NCBI GenBank assembly: GCA_001247695.2
Contig: LGRX02003711.1
Span: 62,001 to 126,000 of the forward strand
From: Cymbomonas tetramitiformis
Taxonomy: Eukaryota > Chlorophyta > Pyramimonadophyceae > Pyramimonadales > Pyramimonadaceae
Direction: 5' to 3'
Length of the DNA stretch: 64,000 nucleotides
Of the stretch, positions 24,140 to 35,019 are shown piece after piece. The position numbers and the translations under genes are program-made. Every line of letters begins with the position of its first letter. Positions within the stretch are counted from its first letter, which is position 1. The notes under the pieces are model-generated. The model saw only the letters and a program-made list of their open reading frames with translations. It was not told the DNA's origin and searched no databases.

Positions 24140-24782
24140 NNNNNNNNNNNNNNNNNNNNNNNNNNNNNNNNNNNNNNNNNNNNNNNNNNNNNNNNNNNNN
24201 NNNNNNNNNNNNNNNNNNNNNNNNNNNNNNNNNNNNNNNNNNNNNNNNNNNNNNNNNNNNNNNNNNNNNNNNNNNNNNNNNNNNNNNNNNNNNNNNNNNN
24301 NNNNNNNNNNNNNNNNNNNNNNNNNNNNNNNNNNNNNNNNNNNNNNNNNNNNNNNNNNNNNNNNNNNNNNNNNNNNNNNNNNNNNNNNNNNNNNNNNNNN
24401 NNNNNNNNNNNNNNNNNNNNNNNNNNNNNNNNNNNNNNNNNNNNNNNNNNNNNNNNNNNNNNNNNNNNNNNNNNNNNNNNNNNNNNNNNNNNNNNNNNNN
24501 NNNNNNNNNNNNNNNNNNNNNNNNNNNNNNNNNNNNNNNNNNNNNNNNNNNNNNNNNNNNNNNNNNNNNNNNNNNNNNNNNNNNNNNNNNNNNNNNNNNN
24601 NNNNNNNNNNNNNNNNNNNNNNNNNNNNNNNNNNNNNNNNNNNNNNNNNNNNNNNNNNNNNNNNNNNNNNNNNNNNNNNNNNNNNNNNNNNNNNNNNNNN
24701 NNNNNNNNNNNNNNNNNNNNNNNNNNNNNNNNNNNNNNNNNNNNNNNNNNNNNNNNNNNNNNNNNNNNNNNNNNNNNNNNNN
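24140..24782. other. Assembly gap (643 N)
   Basis: A run of N between a poly-G stretch and the 95-bp satellite. Any ORF drawn across it is meaningless. Confidence 0.99.
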
Positions 24783-25420
24783 CCCACACGGCCCACAATC
24801 ACTGCCCGTGACAGCTTTGTCGTAGGCAGTGATCTGAGGGGTGCATGGGGGGTCACCCGCCTCACCGTATGCCCCCCCTCACGGCCCACAGTCACTGCCA
24901 GTGACAATTGTGTCATGGGCAGTGATTTGAGGAGTGCTTGGGGGTCACACGCCTCACCTTATGCTCCTCCACACGGCCCACAATCACCGGATGTGATAAC
25001 TATGTTGGCGGGCGCAGGGATCTTGAGGGGTGGTTTGGGGGTCACACGCCTCACCTTATGCCCCCTCCCCTCCCCCCACACATCGGCCTACAATCATCAG
25101 CTCGTGACACTTGTGTTTGGGCAGTGTTCTCGAGGGGTGCTTAGTCACATCGTTCACCCATGCCCCCAACACGGCCCACCGTTACCGCTCGTGACAGCTG
25201 TCGCGTAAGGATTTGAGGGGTGCATGGGGGGGTGCATGGGGGTCACCCGCCTCACCGTATGCCCCCCAACACGGCCCACAGTCACTGCCCGAGACGGTTG
25301 TGTCATGGGCAATGATTTGAGGAGTGCTTGGGGGTCGCATGCCTCACCTTATGCTCCACCACACGGCCCACAATCACCGCCAGTGATAGCTATTGCTGGA
25401 ATCTGTATAGGCAGCCCTGA
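24783..25420. repeat. Satellite of about 95 bp (GGGGTCACACGCCTCACC family)
   Basis: About six degenerate units of ACGGCCCACAATCACTGCCC, GTGACAGCTTTGTCGTGGGC and GTGATTTGAGGGGTGCTTGG. CACTGCCC/GGGCAGTG flank each core, so every unit can form a hairpin. Single or paired units also occur at about 23215-23340 and 27915-28085. Confidence 0.8.
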
Positions 25421-26055
25421 CAGGCAGGCCCCTATGACAGACCCCTAGGACCAACACTGGACCGCTGACTGGTCTATAGGTTCGTGCTGTAGGCTCGTGC
25501 TGTAGGCACAGGTAGGCTAGTTCCCGAGACCGTTGCGAGACCGTTCCGGGTATATCTAGCTTAGGGTTTAACGATTGAATCGCAGAAATGAGACTGGAAC
25601 CGGCGAATGAGACTCAAATGAGACAGGGTATTTTTTTGCGGAATTTCGGTTCCAGGGGCCATATAGATGTGGTATCCATGATAAAAAACGAACTTTGTTA
25701 AGAAATTTTAATTTTACAGCCGAAAAATAGCCAAAAACACTCCACGAAGGCTGAAAAGTTGGGATATCTGAAATTTGTTTAAAAGACAAGATTATTGCGA
25801 TACTCACATATTTTGAAGTTGAAAATATGATATAATAACAAGGTAAGTTGAAAATTTATGAAAAGACCATGCATACTCCTAGCTTAGAATGTTGTTTGGG
25901 GTATTTTTGTGTCACGTGAAGCCGCGACACACTGAAGATCAGTGAAAATTGACTATAACACGGGATAACGGTGTTGTAGGCTCAAACTTATCTTAATTAA
26001 GAATGTTCAAAACAAAAGACATAAAAAAAAACTTCATAGGGCAGTGCTCCACAGC
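25421..26055. other. Unassigned AT-rich sequence
   Basis: No gene, RNA or repeat could be supported on either strand. Confidence 0.4.
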
Positions 26056-26063
26056 TGCGGGAT

Positions 26064-26679
26064 TAAGGCTGGCACTGGTTTTACCACTGGTAATACCTTT
26101 ACCGGTATTACCCGGTAATTTTACCGGTAATACCAAGGCCCATAATCCTTTACCATGCTCTAGTGTGGTAAAGTGCCAAATTCCCAAAATCCTTTACCAT
26201 TGGTAATACCATTTTGGTATTACCATTGGTATTACCACCTGGAATCACGATTTTACCCCATTTTACCCCTGTGTTACCATGAATCCGTGACTACCATACC
26301 AGGTTACCAGCCGCCATCCATGGGTAGTGGTTCCGTGAATTCGTCTCATCGAAACTTTACTCAACATTTTCGTTGACGGGCCTGCGTGGCGGTGCCATAC
26401 CCATTTAAAAATGTCGGAATCGGACATTTGGGGCAGTGCGCAAAAGTGTGTGTATAGATAATGTCCTCGTGGGGGCAGTGCGCAAAAGTGTGTGTAGAGA
26501 GAATGGCCTCGTGGGGGCAGTGCGCAAAAGTGTGTGTAGAGAGAATGGCCTCGTGGGCAAGGTTTTGAGAGTCCCTCGCACGTCGGTATTACCACGGTAT
26601 TACCCAGTAAAGTATTACCGGTAATTTTACCGGTATTACCAAGGCCGAAAATCCTTTACCCGGTAAAATGCCAGCCTTA
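26064..26679. mobile_element. Non-autonomous hAT-like element with an 8-bp target duplication
   Basis: Ends are TAAGGCTGGCA (26064-26074) and its complement TGCCAGCCTTA (26669-26679). The 8-bp sequence TGCGGGAT occurs directly outside both ends (26056-26063 and 26680-26687), a perfect target site duplication of the length typical of hAT elements. Subterminal DNA is packed with TTACCGGTAATACC-type motifs in both orientations, which may be transposase binding sites. Three direct copies of a 42-bp unit with GGGGGCAGTGCGCAAAAGTG lie at 26430-26560. No coding capacity. Confidence 0.88.
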
Positions 26680-26916
26680 TGCGGGATGGCTCATTTTTAG
26701 CCAGTTCAGCTGAAATGGCTTAGGGTTTGAAGCGGGAGTGCAAGTCATGCCTTGAACTGTGACGAATGATGAAAATGCAAAGTATCCCTACTGTTCACAA
26801 GTTTCAAATATGGTCAAGAACCAAAAAAACACCACCAACAATACGTGGGATTGACGCATATTCGCAATTACTATTTACATGCACGAGCATTACTCAGGGT
26901 TTGAGTGCAGGCTAGC

Positions 26917-27915
26917 CTAAGAGATGGGCGCTGGTACTTCCCCCATAAGAGCGCTGTACATCCGCACCACCGCCTGTGCATACAGTGCGTCGGCGGTGCT
27001 GCCCGACTCCCCCTGGAAGGAAGCAAGGTCTTTAAGCTCCTCCAACCTGATGCTTGCCTCGAGGGCGGCGGTTGTGCTCTGCTCCTTCAAAGCAATGACG
27101 AGCTTCTGTGCCTCTACCCCGGCCGCTCTTTGCCTGTCAGGTACCAGCCTTGGCTGTCCCACAGGCACTCCTGGTGTACCTTGGGCGCCCAACGCCACGG
27201 GCAGCGGCTGCTGCGATGAGCCCTGAAGACCTCGGAGAGGGCCAGCTTGGCCTCCGGGCATCAAAGCCTGCGAAAAGCCCCATTATTAGAGATGGTCAGT
27301 AGTGTGCCAGGTTTCGGAACTGCGAGGGACATATATAGAAAAAAACAAAACAATACAAAACTTTATATTCTAAAGAAGAAGAAAACCTTACCGAGATGAG
27401 CTGCATGGCGATCTCCTGGGTGTACTTCTCGCTGTTCCTATGGTTTTCCCGTTCGATGGCCATCTGCTCCTTCAGATCCTGGACGGCTTTCTGTGACTGT
27501 TCGCTGAGGGCGTTTTTGAACGTGTCGATCGTCTTGTTGGAAGCCTCGGAGAGTTGCTGCTGAGCAACGACGTGTTTGTCCGTCAGCTGCACCTGATGCT
27601 GCAGGTGCTTGCTCTCAATGGCATCTTGCCTTTGCAACAGCGCTGCTTGGAGCTCCTTGGCCTCCTGGTTGCGCTCGTCCTGGTCTTTGCGCAATTCCTG
27701 CTCCCGAAGCCTTGCTTGCTTCCCCTGCTCCTCCAAGGCCTTCTTACCCTCCAACTTCGACTCCTCCAGAGCCTTCTAAAGGCGCTCGTTTTCCTTGGCA
27801 AGGTTGGCAACCTCAATCTCGGACTGGTCACGAGCACGTTTCAGCTCTTCAAGGTTTTGTCTGTCGGCGTCGGAGTCGGTGTTCCTGGCATTAGCGTTCC
27901 GCACGCTTTCGGACG
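26917..27915 (-). pseudogene. Two-exon coiled-coil protein gene, 5' truncated, one in-frame stop
   Basis: On the minus strand exon A runs from about 27915 to 27393 and encodes a Glu/Gln/Lys-rich coiled coil (DRQNLEELKRARDQ ... EKYTQEIAMQLIS). A GT...AG intron follows (GTAAGGTTTT at about 27392 to TTTCGCAG at about 27270). Exon B encodes a Gly/Pro/Gln-rich stretch and a helical C-terminus ending at TGA 26917-26919. An in-frame TAG lies near 27778 inside the coiled coil, and the 5' end abuts the 95-bp satellite, so this is probably a gene fragment. No family was recognised; cytoskeletal or transposon-encoded origins are both possible. Confidence 0.55.
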
Positions 27916-28300
27916 TCAACACGGCCCACAGTCACTGCCCGTGATAGCTGTGTCGTGGGCAGTGATTTGAGGGGTGCTTGGGGGTCACACGCCTCACCTT
28001 ATGCCCCCCCAACACAGCCCACAATCACTGCCCGTGACAGCTTTGTCGTGGGCAGTGATTTGAGGGTTGCTTGAGGGTCACATGATTGTGCGCTTACTAA
28101 TTGTTTGCTTGACTTGTTTGCAGGAGATGGATGCAGGACATGGAGCAGCTTTCGAAGACTGTATGGTTGCTTAGCTTGCTAATCGTATCCGTTGCTTGTT
28201 AGGTGATCGTGCGTGTGGCAGGCTGCATGCACATTAGTTTGGATATGTTGTTCATTGTTAGTTTGAGCCAATCGCATTACAACGTATGTATGTATGTTTA
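27916..28300. repeat. Two more 95-bp satellite units and spacer
   Basis: 27916-28085 repeats the GTGACAGCTTTGTCGTGGGC satellite of 24783-25420. The rest (28086-28300) has no supported feature. Confidence 0.65.
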
Positions 28301-28625
28301 CACTTGGTCATAGGGTAGGGGATGTGACATCTGTCATTTTCTTAAGTGGCATAGGGTGGTGGATGTGACATCTGTCATTTTTCTTAAGTGCCATAGGGTG
28401 GTGGATGTGACATCATCATTTTCTTAAGTGTCATAGGGTGGGGATGTGACATCGTCATTTTGCTTAAGTGTCATAGGGTGGGGTGTGTGTCATAGGTCAT
28501 TTTTTAAGTGATAGGGTGGGTGTGTGTCATCGGTCATTTTCTTAAGTGTCATAGGGTGGGGTGGGTGTCATCCGTCATTTTCTTAAGTGTCATTGGGTGT
28601 CATTTTTCTTAAGTTTTCTTAAGTT
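28301..28625. repeat. Minisatellite of about 55-60 bp (CATAGGGTGG ... TTCTTAAGTG)
   Basis: About six units of CATAGGGTGGTGGATGTGAC, ATCTGTCATTTT and CTTAAGTG, with small deletions from unit to unit. Confidence 0.8.
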
Positions 28626-29045
28626 TTACTTATATCACCAACGTATAACTCCATCGGCCAATAGCTAACTGCAACGCTTAAATTTATACGTATGGAGGCT
28701 TGTGGGGGTTTATACGCAAAAGGTTAAGAAAAGATAAGAAAACTTAAGAAAAAGTTAAGAAAACTTAAGATAATACTAATAGTAGTGTAAGTCTCGAGGT
28801 CTCGATGGGCTGAAAAATTACTTCTCTTCCTTATGAGCTTTCGACCCATCTGGAAAACAAAGCCCAAATACTAAGGGTTAGTAAAGCGGAGAAACTCATT
28901 AGACGGTCAAAGCACCTTAAAAAATTAAACTATCATAGACGATGGCGAATAGCCTAAAAGTCTCGAGGCGTTCGATGGGCTGAAAATGTACTTCTCCTCC
29001 TCGTGCATTTTCAGCCCATCGTTCGCCCCAAGACAACGCGCCGAT
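28626..29045. other. Spacer with the dispersed GATGGGCTGAAAA / CAGCCCATC repeat
   Basis: Short AACTTAAGAAAA repeats lie at 28720-28770. Copies of the segment also seen at 17.33-17.6 kb lie at about 28800-28890 and 28965-29025. GATGGGCTGAAAA faces TTTTCAGCCCATC in the second copy, so a hairpin is possible. No gene. Confidence 0.45.
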
Positions 29046-29053
29046 CACATTAA

Positions 29054-29665
29054 CACCTTAAGGGCGAATTGCCATACTGCTCATACTGATCCTGTATTCT
29101 AGGAATTTATTTTCACGTTTTCGGCAATAACTCAAGTTCTAGACATCAATTTGCCACGATTCTTCGTATATCTTATATTATGGAACTAGGTGGATGATAT
29201 GGCACCTCATTATCACTCACACCGTATGTGCACACAATCATGAATATATGTGACCCACCATCACCATGCTTAAGGAAATTCTGTTGAGGAGCTGCTGGGG
29301 GCACTTTTGGGCATGTGCCATGAACATGCCACCACTATTGACTTGATGTTATGCGTGGGCGATGACGTATCATGGTGTATATCAATGAAAAAAAGTACCT
29401 TATCCTTAATTTGAAGCCTTTAGAGCACTCTCCATAGAGCACGCTTTTGGTATCTGCAAGCAGAACACCCCTGCACTTTCCACCAAGTCCCCCACTCGAC
29501 ATACCGAGTTTGGTGGACATTGAAGGGTTGAGCGACCTCGCCCAAGTCCCCAATTTGGACACCAATACTTCATATATATCCAATAATTGACTACCGTGGC
29601 AGTTATGGATGTTTCCGTGCTCATACTGATCCCATACTGCTAAAAACGAATTCGCCCTTAGGGTG
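29054..29665. mobile_element. Small DNA transposon with 17-bp inverted ends flanked by TTAA
   Basis: Left edge TTAA + CACCTTAAGGGCGAATT (29050-29070); right edge AATTCGCCCTTAGGGTG + TTAA (29649-29669). The ends are inverted repeats with one mismatch and TTAA stands outside on both sides. This is the arrangement of piggyBac-type insertions, although the first bases are CAC rather than the usual CCC; a 3-bp TTA/TAA duplication of the Harbinger type is the alternative. GCTCATACTGATCC occurs just inside both ends as a direct repeat. No ORF looks like a transposase, so the copy is non-autonomous. Confidence 0.75.
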
Positions 29666-29669
29666 TTAA

Positions 29670-30430
29670 GACTTCAACTGTGAAAGTAAGTTTTTATCTG
29701 AACACACGCGCACGTACCTGCAAACAATTCGTAGATAAGCCATAGTCAGAACTGGAAAAACAAGCCCCTCTGCATATGCAGTCCCAGCACTGTCGAGTGT
29801 GTGTCCACAGGTGTGCAACGCAACGGTGAGCTGAGGTGTAGCTCACGACGACAAGTTCGTCTGCACTCCCGCTGACCAAGCAACACCATGCGATGGCCGA
29901 ATCGTGTCACAGTGTCGTCGTGCGATCCCTGGACAGATCGATTTGAATTTCCGCGTCAACTTGGTCCGTGTCATGTCATACATCTCATATCGATGATTTC
30001 GTGCATGACTACTGTGTCACAGGAGAAGGTCATTTCGTGACCCTTGCCGATTTGAATGACCCTGATTTTTCATGCCTTTGATCCACAGGTGGGAAATCGT
30101 TTTTCGCGATCACGATGACACTGACCCCGTCGAATTTCGTGCTTGTACGTTTTTTGACACCCCTTCCTCAGGTATCTTTCGTCCCGTTCGATTCGCCATC
30201 GAGCGGTGCAGCTTTTCTCTGAAATTTTTCTTTTTTGCCAAATATCGAAAAATGAAAACTTTTTGGGCAAAGTGCAACATGCCTGCAGCAATTTTGCAGC
30301 ATTTGACGTGCTGCAAATTGTGCTGCAGGCATCTGCAGAGTGCTGCAGATTTTTTAGGGTGGTAGGTAGGGGTCAAGTTAAGTGAGACACGATGTTAGCG
30401 CATATACCCAATGTGCTGCAAATCCATGCA
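29670..30430. other. Unassigned spacer
   Basis: No supported gene. A short TGCAG-rich stretch (30280-30440) belongs to the dispersed low-complexity family. Confidence 0.4.
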
Positions 30431-30439
30431 GCACGGATG

Positions 30440-31570
30440 CAGCCCCTACCAAATAGGGACGGGTCCATGTGATTCACAAATCACATGGACTCCACGTGGA
30501 CCTCACGTGGACCCCCGTGGACTTGGAATGGACCTCGCATGCCCCAAATGGTCAGACATTTCTCCCTAGGGGTCCATATGGGGTCCATTGAAGGTCCATG
30601 TGGGGTCCATGCGGTTTTCGGTCACATGGACCTCACATGGACCCTCCCTACGGGTCCATGTGGGGTCCATGTGATACCCCTCAGTGTGTACGTAGCATGT
30701 GGACCCCACATGGACCGGTGAGGACCACATGGGTCCGATGGTCAGACATTCCTACGGGTCCATGCGACGCATGGACCCCATGGACCCCGCATGGACCAAT
30801 AGGTATAATCGCATGGACTTCACGGGGACCACTCGGTTATCATCACATGGACCCCACATGGACCGGTGAGGACCACATGGGTCCGATGGTCAGACATTCC
30901 TACGGGTCCATGCGACGCATGGACCTCGCATGGACCCGTAGGGAATGCATCACATGGACCCAGCATGGACCCCGCCCGTTTGGGCGCTCGCTCGATGGGT
31001 CCATATGATTACTCAGCAGGTCCATGTGATTATTAAGCGGGTCCATATGATTGTCTTGCGGGTCCATGTGATTATTTAGCGGGTCCGTGTGATTATTTAG
31101 CGGGTCCATGTGGGCATTAAGCGGGTCCGCGTGATTCTTCAGCGGGTCCATGTGGGCATTAAGCAGGTCCGTGTGATTATTTAGCGGGTGCGTGTGATTA
31201 TTAAGCGGGTCCAAGTGAGTACTCCGTTGGTCCATGTGATTATCAAGCGGGTCCATATGATTGTCTTGCGGGTCCATTTGATTATTTAGCGGGTCCATTT
31301 GATTATTTAGTAATCCATTTGATTATTTAGCGGGTCCATTTGATTATTTAGTGGGTCCATTTGATTATTTAGCGTCCATTTGATTATCTAGCGGGTCCAT
31401 TTGATTATCTAGCGGGTCCATGTGGGTATTAAGCGGGTCCGCGTGATTCTTTAGCGGGTCCATGTGACTATTAAGCGGGTCCACATGATTATTCGATGGG
31501 TCCATGTGACTATTCCACGGGTCCATTTGATAATCATGCAGGTCCACGCACGTGATTATTTAGCAGGTCT
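30440..31570. repeat. GGTCCATG satellite, two sub-families
   Basis: 30440-31000 is a complex array of GGTCCATGTGGGG and its complement CCCCACATGGACC, with an internal direct duplication (GACCGGTGAGGACCACATGG at about 30711 and 30859). 31000-31570 is a 27-30 bp minisatellite of GCGGGTCCATGTGATTATTTA; its minus strand reads as decapeptide repeats (DPLNNHMDPL), a by-product of the 30-bp unit. The same GGTCCATG theme returns at 32930-33690, 35020-36290 and 38310-38600. Confidence 0.85.
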
Positions 31571-32565
31571 ATGTACTCTCTTGTGAGTCCGAAAATGCTG
31601 CCGTTCGTGCTATCGCTGGGCATGAGATTCTCGCATGGCGGAGGAAGGCAAAGCATTGTTACAAAGATTGTGCATGCTAACAAAGCAAGCAAGGGCACAT
31701 CATCTTTCAACAAACGATAACGACGGAACTGTTAAACATACATGAACGTATTACATTCACGTATTATTTTCAGCCTATCCACCCTATCGTTAAAAAATTC
31801 ACTACACACTAGGTTGGCACGAAACCTTAACATCGACGAAAGCATACATAAAATACTTGATGAACACATAATACTTAAAGGTTAAATATAACTAGTTACT
31901 CGCACAAAACTCCTAACATCCTACAAACTATTTTCCTATACCGTGAACGCGGAGATGCAACCGGCCGGTAAGCAGACCTGCAGTCGGACAACGAGACACA
32001 GAAATTAGTAAACGCATAATAAGAAAGAGACCGAATGCAACACAACTGCGAATAATAAAGAAATGGAAACCAACCAGCGAACAAGACAACCGACGATTTG
32101 AGTGTCGCGCACCAAACATCCGACTGTGCTGATGTTCGTGAGGGAGCTCAACTGGATACATCGTTCAACAGATTTCTGCGGGCACAAGGACAATCCGGTC
32201 AGAATATTTCCAATAAAACAAAATACGTATCGTCCGGTGGGGTGGGTTGGAATCAAACCAACGAACTTGCTCCAGTCCGAAGAACTGGGGAGACGCATGT
32301 CTCTTCCACCCCAAATGGCACAAACAAGTAGCGAAAGATTGCGCAAAAAATACGCGTCAGCAAACCATAATAAAAATTCAACAAGAAGGTCTACGTATGC
32401 ATGAATATCACAGTATACAGAAAGCACACAGAGCAAGACTGCACGAGGGCTCTCTGAGACCGCCGACAAAACTGAGTGGAGGACTTTTGAGCTCCATCCT
32501 CCAAATGCTGAAAAGTCAATACCGAGGTTGACGTTGAGCTTGACACACGCCTATCGCCTTCACCG
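31571..32565. other. Unassigned sequence with weak overlapping ORFs
   Basis: ORFs of 60-150 residues overlap on both strands at 31.9-32.5 kb, but none has a clear domain or coding bias. A transposon remnant is possible. No RNA gene was recognised. Confidence 0.35.
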
Positions 32566-32574
32566 TGTCCCTGC

Positions 32575-32640
32575 GCTGTCGATGTCGATGTCGATGTCGA
32601 TGTCGTGTGATGACGATGACGATGACGATGACGATGAAAG
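32575..32640. repeat. Hexanucleotide microsatellites
   Basis: (TCGATG)n at about 32577-32607 is followed by (GATGAC)n at about 32610-32637. Confidence 0.9.
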
Positions 32641-32929
32641 GCTACTGTGTCACGTTTACCCCCCCCGACCCCCGCCCCTCTTTCGCCAACTGATTTCCGT
32701 TCTTCGATTTTTTCCCTTTAGTTCGATTTGAAAAAATCGCACGCACAAAAATGCCGATATCTCACGGGAAAAAAACATTTTTGCTTTTTTGTTTGGCAGG
32801 ATATATTGCAATCAACCTGCCCCTTTTAGTGCCCAAATTTTGTTTTTTTCGATTTTTGGGTCGATTTTCGCCACCTCTCAACTAGGAATTTTTACACCGC
32901 TGCTTGCCTCGCCGACGTTCTTTAGATAG
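32641..32929. other. Unassigned AT-rich sequence
   Basis: Homopolymer-rich DNA with no supported feature. Confidence 0.4.
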
Positions 32930-33690
32930 GTCCACGTGAGGTCCATGTGACTCGAATCCCCAAAAATGTGAAACTGTGCGTCGGTCCCATAGGCTTCATC
33001 ACAGGTCCATGCCGTCGGTCCATGTGTGGTCCGACGCAAGTCCATGCGAGGTCCATGCATGGTCAGACATTTTTGCACCACATGGACCCGGACCCACGCC
33101 TAGACCCAGTTGTTTTTTTTGAAAAATCTCGGGGACCCGCTAATCCTCATGGGGGCAGCGTGAGAGCGAGCCTTTAACACTGGTCGGTCCAAGCGAGGTC
33201 CATGTGTAACGCGTAACCCCAAAATGCACTTTTTTAAGCAAAAAAAGGCAAAAACACCTGTGCGTCGGTCCCATAGGCTTCATTACGGGTCCATGCCGTC
33301 GGTCCCACAGTGGTTCAACGGGTTATTTGGCAAGTCCATGCGAGGTCCATGCATGGTCAGACATTTTTGGACCACATGGACCCGGACCCACGCCCTAGAC
33401 CCGGCGTTTTTTTACTTTACCCCATAGGGGCGGGCTGTGTTCCACCTATGGGACCATAGGGTTTATTAGGGTTGCGGCGTCTTGCTGCGGTGGATTCCGA
33501 ACGGGTCCGTGTGGGGGCCGTGTGGGGTCCAAGGCATGGTACCGACGGGTCCATGTGGGGTCCCAGGCATGGTACCGACGGGTCCGTATGGAGTCCAAGG
33601 CATGGTACCGACGGGTCCGTGTGGGGTCCAAGGCATGGTTCCTACGGGTCCGGGGTTCGGGACCGGTTATGGACTGAGTGATTCCTATCG
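32930..33690. repeat. GGTCCATG satellite with a 290-bp direct duplication
   Basis: The segment GTCGGTCCCATAGGCTTCAT ... CATGGTCAGACATTTTTG ... ACATGGACCCGGACCCACGC occurs at 32982-33112 and again at about 33266-33400. 33500-33660 is a run of about 35-bp units with GGTCC(G/A)TGTGGGGTCCAAGG and CATGGTACCGACG. Confidence 0.8.
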
Positions 33691-33773
33691 GTCCGAGACC
33701 CCGCCCCCGTATAGTACTGCTCGCTTTAAACACTTACTCACCCGTGTACGACCTTTTGCAGGCGTTCTACCTG

Positions 33774-35010
33774 CAACATGTTGGATAAAATGGTTTGGCA
33801 CTTGTCTATGTGACGATAGATGGCGACTCCACAGGGCATACAAGGAAGCCGCCCTGGACGCTACGTTTCAGAGTATGGCATTTGTCCGTGTAATCAATGC
33901 CACCACCGAGGGCTTATGACACGTGAACTTGGCCGCCGTCAAATTCTCCGACATGTCAAACAATATGGTGTATACATTCCGCAAGAGGAGTTCGAAGAAG
34001 AGAATGAGCGATCATCTCCCCGAGATGATGAGATGGGCGGTGCGGATCGTGACTATACCTCTCGGGAAGCCGAGGTGATATCCAACTTTGAAGGGTTGGC
34101 GAAACACATCGAGGACTTGGGGTTTGGGAAACAACAACTCTGCGGATGATTCCGATGGCGAAGGCGATGTGGTGAGTGCGGTGTTCAGGATGTGGTACCC
34201 ATTGGGAACCTTGTGGGGACCGACGGGTCCAGGAGTAGATACCGGTCTAGGACCAGTACATGTCGCCTCATACTTTTATAGTAGTGAGTACTGCTTGCAA
34301 GTTGAGTGAGGTACTCACATGGGACCGATTGGGAACCTATGTGATTCGCCCGGTCCACGTCAAGGTTGGATACGTCAAGGTTGGACGTAGCATGTTCAGA
34401 GCGTCGTGGTAAGGACCATGATAAGGAGAGTATGCAGCGATACATGCTTGTGAAGTTCAGAGATATCTTTGTTGGACACAAAATGGTTGACGGCATTCGC
34501 ACTCCCCAATACGAAAACCAGGACTGGTGCGTGCCCCCATCCCGCCCCCGCCCCGGCCTAATGGGGACCACAGTTTGCCCTTGTTGTATTCGTTCAGTTT
34601 ATTTAGGCGATCTCCATTTTCACCCAGAATTATACTGATGAATTAGGTACGCGGAGTTGCTGGATGTCTTCAAGATGTCGATCCACGGCCACGACCCATT
34701 CATTTTTGTGAAAGTCAGGTGGTTTCCTCAAGAGGCCGCTGTCGCTGACCCCATTAGCCAGACCGTATTTCTACGTACCGACTTGCCATGGGCCACGAAG
34801 GATTCTATTATCCGAGCTGAAGAAATTGAGTCCCAGGTTTGCATCGTGCCAATACCGTGGCTGCCTAAGCGGTTAGCAATCACACCCTCGAACCGCCGCC
34901 GACTGCCTATGGGAATCAGAGAGAAGCCCGGTATATTGGCGGTGGTTCTGGACCGGACCGTTGACTTTGTTGGTGAAGTTGCTGACGATGAAGACAATCA
35001 CGCCGCTTGA
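33774..35010 (+). pseudogene. CACTA-type transposase relic: transposase-associated domain and DUF4216-like part
   Basis: A 3' splice site (CCTTTTGCAG, ending 33761) leads into a frame with YGICPCNQC, then a helix ending RRQILRHVKQYGVY (about 33870-33975). This is the CPCxxC...R..I..H pattern of the N-terminal transposase-associated domain of plant CACTA proteins. The exon ends at GATGTG|GTGAGTGC (about 34172). A middle exon (about 34366-34526) and a last exon (34647-35010, after GAATTAG) follow. The last exon begins YAELLDVFKMSIHGHDPFIF and includes VRWFP and AEEIESQV, resembling DUF4216. The catalytic TNP2 domain is absent. Frame problems lie near 33800. Confidence 0.55.
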
Positions 35011-35019
35011 AGCATGGAC

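Noticed and set aside
24107..24916. ORFs across the N run, likewise at 43022-43572
   Set aside because: They consist mostly of unknown bases in assembly gaps.
29050..29669. Cloning-vector remnant, because AAGGGCGAATT / AATTCGCCCTT resembles TA-cloning vector edges
   Set aside because: The similarity extends to both ends as inverted repeats with TTAA outside, and flanks are ordinary genomic repeats; a transposon explains it better.
31000..31570. CRISPR-like array because of regular 27-30 bp repeats
   Set aside because: Units are contiguous without unique spacers and the context is eukaryotic; it is a minisatellite.
32005..32531. Overlapping ORFs on both strands near 32.0-32.5 kb as a gag-like gene
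   Set aside because: No zinc knuckle, no neighbouring pol, no coding bias.
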